Assembly (NCBI RefSeq): GCF_019510245.1
Contig: NZ_JAEKKT010000145.1
Coordinates: 1 to 62,532 of the forward strand
Reading direction: 5' to 3'
Length of the DNA: 62,532 nt
From: Streptomyces sp.
GTDB taxonomy: Bacteria > Actinomycetota > Actinomycetes > Streptomycetales > Streptomycetaceae
In this document: positions 57,857-62,532 of the stretch, in pieces
Position numbering within the stretch: position 1 is the stretch's first letter
Layout: each line of letters begins with the position of its first letter
Notes under the pieces: generated by a model
The model's database searches: none
What the model saw: the letters and a program-made list of their open reading frames with translations, nothing else
What the model was told of the DNA's origin: nothing
Translations under genes and position numbers: made by a program

Positions 57857-59062
57857 ATGACCGTGTGGGACGACCTCGTCGGGCAGGAGCGGGTGAGTGA
57901 GGTGCTCACCGCCGCCGCCCGGGACGCCGACGCCCTCGTCACCGCCGCCGCGACCGACCAGCCGCCGCCGGAGTCGTCGAAGATGACGCATGCCTGGCTG
58001 TTCACCGGCCCGCCCGGCGCCGGCCGCAACCAGACGGCGCGGGCCTTCGCCGCCGCCCTGCAGTGCGTGAGTCCCGACCGCGCCCTGGGCGGCACCCCCG
58101 GCTGCGGCTTCTGCGACGGCTGCCACACGGCGCTGGTCGGCACCCACGCGGACGTCACCACGGTCGCCGCCGTCGGCGCCGAGATCCTGGTCAAGGACAT
58201 GCGCGACACGGTCCGCAAGTCGTACACGTCCCCGGCGACCGGCCGCTGGCAGATCATCCTGGTCGAGGACGCCGAGCGGCTGAACGAGAAGTCGGCCAAC
58301 GCCGTCCTCAAGGCCGTCGAGGAGCCCGCCCCCCGCACGGTCTGGCTGCTCTGCGCGCCCTCGCTGGAGGACGTGCTGCCCACGATCCGCTCCCGCTGCC
58401 GCCACCTGAACCTGCGCACGCCCTCGGTGGACGCGGTCGCCGACATGCTCGTCCGGCGCGAGGGCATCGAGCCCCAGGTGGCCGCGGCCGCCGCCCGCGC
58501 CACCCAGGGGCACGTCGACCGGGCCCGCCGGCTGGCCACCGACCCGGCCGCCCGCGAGCGCCGCGCGGCCGTGCTGAAGCTGCCGCTGCGGCTGGACGAG
58601 ATCGGCGCGTGCCTGAAGGCGGCACAGGAGCTGGTGGACGCGGCGGCGGAGGACGCCAAGCAGCTCGCCGAGGAGATGGACGGCAAGGAGACCGAGGAGC
58701 TGAAGGCGGCGCTCGGGGCGGCCCAGGGCGGGCGCCTGCCGCGGGGTACGGCGGGCGTGATGAAGGACCTGGAGGACATGCAGAAGCGTCGCCGCACCAG
58801 GACCCAGCGCGACAGCCTCGACGTCGCCCTCACCGACCTGACCGGCTTCTACCGCGACGTCCTCGCGCTCCAGCTGGGCTCCAGGGTCGCGATCGCCAAC
58901 GCGGACGCCGAGGACTCCCTGGAGCGGCTGGCCCGCGCCGGCTCCCCTGAGGCCACGCTGCGCCGGATCGAGGCGATCGCCGCCTGCCGGGAGGCCCTCG
59001 ACCGCAACGTGGCGCCGCTGCTGGCCGTGGAGGCGATGACGATGGCGCTGAGAGCGGGCTGA
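57857..59062 (+). CDS. holB: DNA polymerase III subunit delta'
   Basis: A 401-residue clamp-loader subunit. The Walker A site is changed to GPPGAGRNQTA (Arg for Lys), the usual non-ATPase state of delta'. GCGFCDGCHTAL is the zinc knuckle (two of the four Cys are visible here, the others are in LQCVS and the GCG block). The sensor/arginine finger helix is in VLPTIRSRCRHLNLR, followed by the C-terminal collar helices. It helps load the sliding clamp. The ATG at 57857 lies after three imperfect repeats; a GTG-ACCC run just before gives no better start. It is next to tmk, as in other actinobacteria. Confidence 0.94.
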   Translation: MTVWDDLVGQERVSEVLTAAARDADALVTAAATDQPPPESSKMTHAWLFTGPPGAGRNQTARAFAAALQCVSPDRALGGTPGCGFCDGCHTALVGTHADVTTVAAVGAEILVKDMRDTVRKSYTSPATGRWQIILVEDAERLNEKSANAVLKAVEEPAPRTVWLLCAPSLEDVLPTIRSRCRHLNLRTPSVDAVADMLVRREGIEPQVAAAAARATQGHVDRARRLATDPAARERRAAVLKLPLRLDEIGACLKAAQELVDAAAEDAKQLAEEMDGKETEELKAALGAAQGGRLPRGTAGVMKDLEDMQKRRRTRTQRDSLDVALTDLTGFYRDVLALQLGSRVAIANADAEDSLERLARAGSPEATLRRIEAIAACREALDRNVAPLLAVEAMTMALRAG

Positions 59063-59170
59063 CGACGCCATCCGGGGCCCCGGGGTGTGCGGCGTTGACC
59101 AGGGTCACCCGTACGAGCCACAGTCGTCGCGCTCGGCACGGAGATCATTTTCCGGCGTTACGCTCGATTG

Positions 59171-60787
59171 ATGCACATCAGGCGAATCACCCGCCGGACC
59201 CCGATTCGACCCCGAGCCCGCACCCGGACGATGGCGGCCGCCCTGCTCTCGGCCGCCACCCTGCTCGCCTCCGCCTGCTCCTCCGCGGGGAACGCGTCGA
59301 CGGCGACGTCGGCGGCCACCTCGGCCGGCACCGCCCAGCTGGCCGCGCTGCCCCGCTCGACGCCCTCCGCGCTGGTGCCGTACTACGACCAGAAGCTCAC
59401 CTGGCGCGAGTGCGGTGTCCCCGGTTTCCAGTGCGCGACGATGAAGGCCCCGCTGGACTACGCCGAGCCCGGCGCGGGTGACGTCCGGCTGGCGGTCGCC
59501 CGCAAGAAGGCGACCGGCAAGGCGAAGCCGCTCGGATCGCTGCTGGTCAACCCGGGCGGGCCGGGTGGCTCGGCGGTGGACTACCTCCAGCAGTACGCGG
59601 GCATCGGCTACCCCGCCGAAGTGCGGGCGCGCTACGACATGGTCGCCGTGGACCCGCGCGGAGTCGCCCGCAGCGAGCCGGTCGAGTGCCTGGACGGGCC
59701 GCAGATGGACACGTTCACCGAGACCGACATGACCCCCGACGACCAGAGGGAGACGGACCGGCTGGTCGAGGAGTTCAAGACGTTCGCCGAGGCCTGCGGC
59801 AAGCACTCGGCGCAGCTGCTGCGCCATGTCTCCACCGTCGACTCGGCGCGGGACATGGACATCCTGCGCGCGGTGCTCGGCGACCCGAAGCTGAACTACG
59901 TGGGGGCGTCGTACGGCACCTTCCTCGGCGCGACCTACGCCGGCCTGTTCCCGTCACGGGTCGGCCGGATGGTCCTGGACGGCGCGATGAACCCGTCCCT
60001 GTCCGCGCGCGAGCTGAACCTCCAGCAGACGGCGGGATTCGAGACGGCGTTCCAGTCCTTCGCCAGGGACTGCGCGAAGCGCACTGACTGCCCGCTCGGC
60101 GCCAAGGGCAGCACGCCGACGCAGATCGCCGACGACCTCAGGACGTTCTTCCAGAAGCTGGACGCGCACCCCGTCCCGACCGGTGACCCCGACGGCCGGA
60201 AGCTCACCGAGTCCCTCGCGACCACCGGCGTGATCGCGGCGATGTACGACCAGGCCGAGTGGGAGCAACTGCGCGACGCCCTGCGCACGGCGATGAAGGA
60301 CAACGACGGCGCGGGTCTGCTCGCCCTCTCCGACAGCTACTACGAGCGGGACTCCGACGGCCGCTACTCGAACCTGATGTTCGCCAACGCCGCGGTGAAC
60401 TGCCTGGACCTGCCGCCCGCCTTCACCAGCCCCGAGGGGGTCGACAAGGCGCTGCCCGAGTTCGAGAAGGCGTCCCCGGTGTTCGGCCCGAACCTGGCGT
60501 GGGCGTCGCTGAACTGCGCGTACTGGCCGGTGCGGGCGACGGGGGAGCCGCACCGGATCGCGGCGAAGGGCGCCGCTCCCATCGTGGTGGTCGGCACCAC
60601 CCGCGACCCGGCGACCCCCTACCCCTGGGCCCGGTCCCTGGCCGCCCAGCTCTCCTCGGGCCGCCTCCTCACCTACGTCGGCGACGGCCACACCGCCTAC
60701 GGCCGGGGCAGCGCCTGCATCGACACCGCTATCGACACCTACCTCCTCGACGGCACCCCACCGGCGAAGGGAAAGCGCTGCTCATAG
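59171..60787 (+). CDS. Secreted tripeptidyl aminopeptidase-like alpha/beta hydrolase (SlpD/SlpE type)
   Basis: A 538-residue protein. The signal peptide (TMAAALLSAATLLASAC) ends in a lipobox-like LASAC. The hydrolase core has NPGGPGGSAV (oxyanion region), the nucleophile Ser in YVGASYGTFLG, Asp in VGTTRDPATPY and His in GDGHTAYG, the layout of Streptomyces mycelium-associated proteases SlpD/SlpE and tripeptidyl aminopeptidase. It trims peptides outside the cell. TACGCT (59159-59164) lies six bases before the ATG at 59171 and no ribosome-binding site is seen, so the mRNA is probably leaderless. Confidence 0.93.
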   Translation: MHIRRITRRTPIRPRARTRTMAAALLSAATLLASACSSAGNASTATSAATSAGTAQLAALPRSTPSALVPYYDQKLTWRECGVPGFQCATMKAPLDYAEPGAGDVRLAVARKKATGKAKPLGSLLVNPGGPGGSAVDYLQQYAGIGYPAEVRARYDMVAVDPRGVARSEPVECLDGPQMDTFTETDMTPDDQRETDRLVEEFKTFAEACGKHSAQLLRHVSTVDSARDMDILRAVLGDPKLNYVGASYGTFLGATYAGLFPSRVGRMVLDGAMNPSLSARELNLQQTAGFETAFQSFARDCAKRTDCPLGAKGSTPTQIADDLRTFFQKLDAHPVPTGDPDGRKLTESLATTGVIAAMYDQAEWEQLRDALRTAMKDNDGAGLLALSDSYYERDSDGRYSNLMFANAAVNCLDLPPAFTSPEGVDKALPEFEKASPVFGPNLAWASLNCAYWPVRATGEPHRIAAKGAAPIVVVGTTRDPATPYPWARSLAAQLSSGRLLTYVGDGHTAYGRGSACIDTAIDTYLLDGTPPAKGKRCS

Positions 60788-60800
60788 CCCCTGCGGCCGG

Positions 60801-60822
60801 CCCCGGAGCCCCCGCTCCGGGG
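60801..60822 (+). terminator. Terminator after the secreted peptidase gene
   Basis: CCCCGGAGC (60801-60809) and GCTCCGGGG (60814-60822) form a 9-bp stem, 13 bases past the stop. Confidence 0.7.
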
Positions 60823-60826
60823 CGTG

Positions 60827-60856
60827 TTCGGACCACCCCCGGAAACTGTGTAGACT
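60827..60856 (+). promoter_or_regulatory. Candidate promoter of tRNA-Thr
   Basis: TTCGGA (60827-60832) and TAGACT (60851-60856) are 18 bases apart; the -10 fits the HrdB-type consensus well and lies 38 bases before the tRNA. Confidence 0.5.
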
Positions 60857-60894
60857 TACCGACGTCGCTGATCGCACCATAGTGCGGGCGACGC

Positions 60895-60971
60895 GCCGCT
60901 TTAGCTCAGATGGCCAGAGCAACGCACTCGTAATGCGTAGGTCTCGGGTTCGAATCCCGAAAGCGGCTCCA
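60895..60971 (+). tRNA. tRNA-Thr (anticodon CGT)
   Basis: Acceptor arms GCCGCTT and AAGCGGC pair, with discriminator T and an encoded CCA. The anticodon loop CTCGTAA lies on the stem ACGCA/TGCGT, so the anticodon is CGT, reading ACG. The T arm has GGTTCGAATCC. The integrase gene just beyond suggests that the 3' end of this gene (about 60930-60971) is the attachment site, whose second copy must lie outside the window. Confidence 0.96.
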
Positions 60972-60974
60972 CTG

Positions 60975-61007
60975 AAGCCCAGCTCAGACAGTGTCTGAGC
61001 TGGGCTT
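60975..61007. terminator. Bidirectional terminator between tRNA-Thr and the integrase
   Basis: AAGCCCAGCTCAGACA (60975-60990) and its exact complement (60992-61007) leave a single base between them; in practice the loop is about five bases. TTTCT follows on the plus strand. Confidence 0.85.
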
Positions 61008-61013
61008 TCTCGT

Positions 61014-62420
61014 TCAGCGGATGCGGCGGCGACGCTGGGCGCGGGCCGCGCGGCTGTCGCCGGTCTCAGTTCTGGTCTCAGTTGTGGGTTCCGGCGCGGG
61101 ATCCGCGCTGGCCGGGCGAGGCATGAAGTGGTCCCCCATGCGGCGCATCGCATCCTTCGAGAGATGCGACCGCCCCTGCACGTACCGCCGGGTCTGACTG
61201 ATCTGGGTATGCCGCAGGATCTCCATGATCGTGGGCATGTCGACCCCGAGTTCGTTCAGGATCGTGCCGGCGGTGTGGCGGCTCCCGTCGTACAGGCGGC
61301 GGTCGTCGATCCCGGCTTCGTCCAACAGTTCCTTGAATTCCTCCCAGTCCTGTCGGGGATCGAGGGGGCGCCCGTCCGGCCGGCAGAAGACCAGCTTGTG
61401 ATCCTCCCATCCGTCCCCCGCCTCGGCGCGGGCCTCTTCCTGCTGCGCCTTGTGCTCGCGCAGGTACGGGATGAACGGCGGCGGGATCGGCACGGCGTTC
61501 CGGCTCTTCTTGGTCTTGGGGCGAGTAAAGACCAGGCCGCCGTCTTTCCGGTCGGGGCAGGCGCGGGCGTGCCCGGTGCAGCCCTTCGGGCACGGCTTCG
61601 GGCAACCACGCTTGTAGCCCTTGTGGGTGGTGCAGCCGTCCGCGCACGACTCGAACCGGTGGAACTTCGCACCGCACGCGTGAGGGGCCTTGCAGCCGTG
61701 CCGCCATGTGAGGCGCTGAAGCTGCCACTGGGGGCGGAACAGCTCGTTGTCGAAGTCGACGTACGGCCACCTGAGACCGAGGGTCTCGCCCTGCCGGAAG
61801 CCCATGCCGACGCCGACACACCACCGCATGAAGGTGGGTCGCTTGGCGGCGGCTTCCAGGAAGGCCTTGGCCTCTTCCGTCGTGAACGGGTTGGCCTCGG
61901 TCTCGTCGACCGTCGGGGGGTCAACGAGGGTGGCCACGTTCTCGACGACCAACCGGCGACGGTGGGCGATTTTCAGCGCACGCGATAGGATGCGGTGCAC
62001 TTTGAGCACATGGGAGGGAGCGTGTCCCTCGTTGAGCATGACGCGGTACATCCGCTCCAGGTGCTCCGGCTGGAGCTTGTCGAGCCGGTGCTTTCCGATG
62101 CCGGGGATGATGTCGTTCCTGGTCTTGGACCAGTAGTCGTCAAGCGAGCGCGGTTTGAGCTTCAGGGACGCGATGTCCGTGAGGTAGGTGGTCATCCACT
62201 GCTCCACGGTCGGCTTGCGGCCGGCCTTGGGCGCGCGCCCCTTGTCGCGCAGGTCTTCCAGTTCACGGACCTTGCGCTTGACCTCAGCTGGCGTCCGGGC
62301 CCGGCGGTGGCGCCGGTCGGGACTGCCGTCGTCCTTGACGCCCATGGTCACGCGGCCGTGCCACCAACCGTCGCTGCCCTCGTAGATGGACGACTCCATG
62401 TTGGGGTTGCGGGTGCTCAT
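61014..62420 (-). CDS. int: Tyrosine site-specific integrase
   Basis: A 468-residue recombinase. An N-terminal AP2-like DNA-binding part (SSIYEGSDGWWHGRVTMG) and SAM-like core-binding domain (VEQWMTTYLTDIASLKL...) precede the catalytic domain: Arg209 in GFRQGETLGLRW, Lys in PKTKKSR, Arg381-His382 in YDGSRHTAGT, His404 in ILRHTQIS and Tyr413 in TRRYVQG. The usual first His of HxxRH is Tyr here. Residues about 243-288 hold eight Cys and several His, a zinc-ribbon-like insert seen in some Streptomyces integrases. The ATG at 62420 (MSTRNPN) has GGAGG five bases upstream; the ATG at 62432 would place that sequence inside the gene. It drives integration at tRNA-Thr. Confidence 0.93.
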   Translation of the reverse strand: MSTRNPNMESSIYEGSDGWWHGRVTMGVKDDGSPDRRHRRARTPAEVKRKVRELEDLRDKGRAPKAGRKPTVEQWMTTYLTDIASLKLKPRSLDDYWSKTRNDIIPGIGKHRLDKLQPEHLERMYRVMLNEGHAPSHVLKVHRILSRALKIAHRRRLVVENVATLVDPPTVDETEANPFTTEEAKAFLEAAAKRPTFMRWCVGVGMGFRQGETLGLRWPYVDFDNELFRPQWQLQRLTWRHGCKAPHACGAKFHRFESCADGCTTHKGYKRGCPKPCPKGCTGHARACPDRKDGGLVFTRPKTKKSRNAVPIPPPFIPYLREHKAQQEEARAEAGDGWEDHKLVFCRPDGRPLDPRQDWEEFKELLDEAGIDDRRLYDGSRHTAGTILNELGVDMPTIMEILRHTQISQTRRYVQGRSHLSKDAMRRMGDHFMPRPASADPAPEPTTETRTETGDSRAARAQRRRRIR

Positions 62421-62436
62421 GCACTCCTCCATGAGA

Positions 62437-62470
62437 GAAGCCGCCCCGGACGTGTGTCCGGGGCGGCTTC
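62437..62470 (-). terminator. Terminator upstream of the integrase gene
   Basis: A 15-bp perfect stem, GAAGCCGCCCCGGAC (62437-62451) and its complement (62456-62470), loop GTGT, 12 bases past the stop of the partial gene. It insulates int from upstream transcription. Confidence 0.8.
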
Positions 62471-62482
62471 GGGTGGTCTTGG

Positions 62483-62532
62483 TCAGTTGGGGAGCAGTTC
62501 GAGGCTGTTCGCGTAGGCCTCAAGCACGTCCC
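62483..62532 (-). CDS. C-terminal fragment of an unknown gene of the integrated element
   Basis: The minus-strand frame reads DVLEAYANSLELLPN and stops at TGA 62483-62485. The gene continues beyond the window. By position it would be an excisionase, replication or accessory gene of the element; nothing in 15 residues identifies it. Confidence 0.5.
   Translation of the reverse strand, partial: DVLEAYANSLELLPN

Noticed and set aside
61600..61760. Cys-rich part of the integrase as a separate fused gene
   Set aside because: It is in frame between catalytic blocks and, as I recall, present in other Streptomyces integrases.

Overview
This is a high-GC actinobacterial chromosome segment that I read as Streptomyces. 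It carries wblA, bldG with its partner anti-sigma gene, a DUF4244-type Flp pilin cluster, a thymidylate kinase fused to a transporter-like domain, a Lys/Ala-tailed topoisomerase I, and many GTG/TTG starts. From memory the gene order follows the S. coelicolor SCO3540-SCO3582 neighbourhood, read in the opposite direction. No database search was possible, so homology statements rest on motifs and family knowledge.

Layout. Bases 1-7300 look like accessory DNA next to a tRNA-Pro(CGG) gene: two frameshifted genes and one intact gene for a 1477-residue protein with a sacsin/Hsp90-like ATPase domain at the N-terminus and a DUF3883 (NO VEIN) domain at the C-terminus. Bases 7449-60787 are conserved core genome. 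In order they hold: a Pr6Pr-like membrane protein, a metallophosphoesterase, YqeY, a class A penicillin-binding protein and wblA; a pair of ArsA-like ATPases, DUF4177, a Rid protein, a NUDIX hydrolase and a beta-lactamase-fold hydrolase; a broken nucleotidyltransferase, crp, nth, a CoA-type NUDIX and a MarP-like protease; hydrolase, holin-X, nhaA and acs; a SulP-carbonic anhydrase fusion, a deacetylase-like lipoprotein, a CooC-like ATPase, a degenerate Fic protein, a probable 6S RNA locus and a HAD phosphatase; an Ssd/Tad pilus cluster and an MrfA-like helicase; bldG and its anti-sigma partner, the proton pyrophosphatase, a lipoprotein, a methyltransferase, topA, tmk, holB and a secreted tripeptidyl-peptidase-like protein. 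Bases 60895-62532 are tRNA-Thr(CGT) followed by a tyrosine integrase, the edge of an integrated element that continues beyond the window.

How the genes connect. Several groups are tightly packed operons with ATGA, GTGA or TGATG overlaps: the two ArsA-like ATPases, DUF4177-Rid, holin-hydrolase, and Ssd-TadA / TadB-TadC / pilin-TadE-TadE-like. Developmental and global regulators (wblA, crp, bldG with its partner) lie among DNA maintenance genes (nth, topA, tmk, holB). At least eleven genes have a -10-like hexamer 6-8 bases before the start codon, which suggests leaderless transcripts.

Most interesting points: the lone ATPase-DUF3883 giant beside tRNA-Pro (possible defence gene); a 24-bp perfect palindrome spanning the start codon of the degenerate Fic gene; a candidate Crp site in front of crp; a candidate DasR site in front of acs; histone-H1-like Lys/Ala tails on both Nth and TopA; five DETxVLxPV repeats in the Tmk tail; a small 59-residue gene at 23185-23364; and the probable 6S RNA locus.
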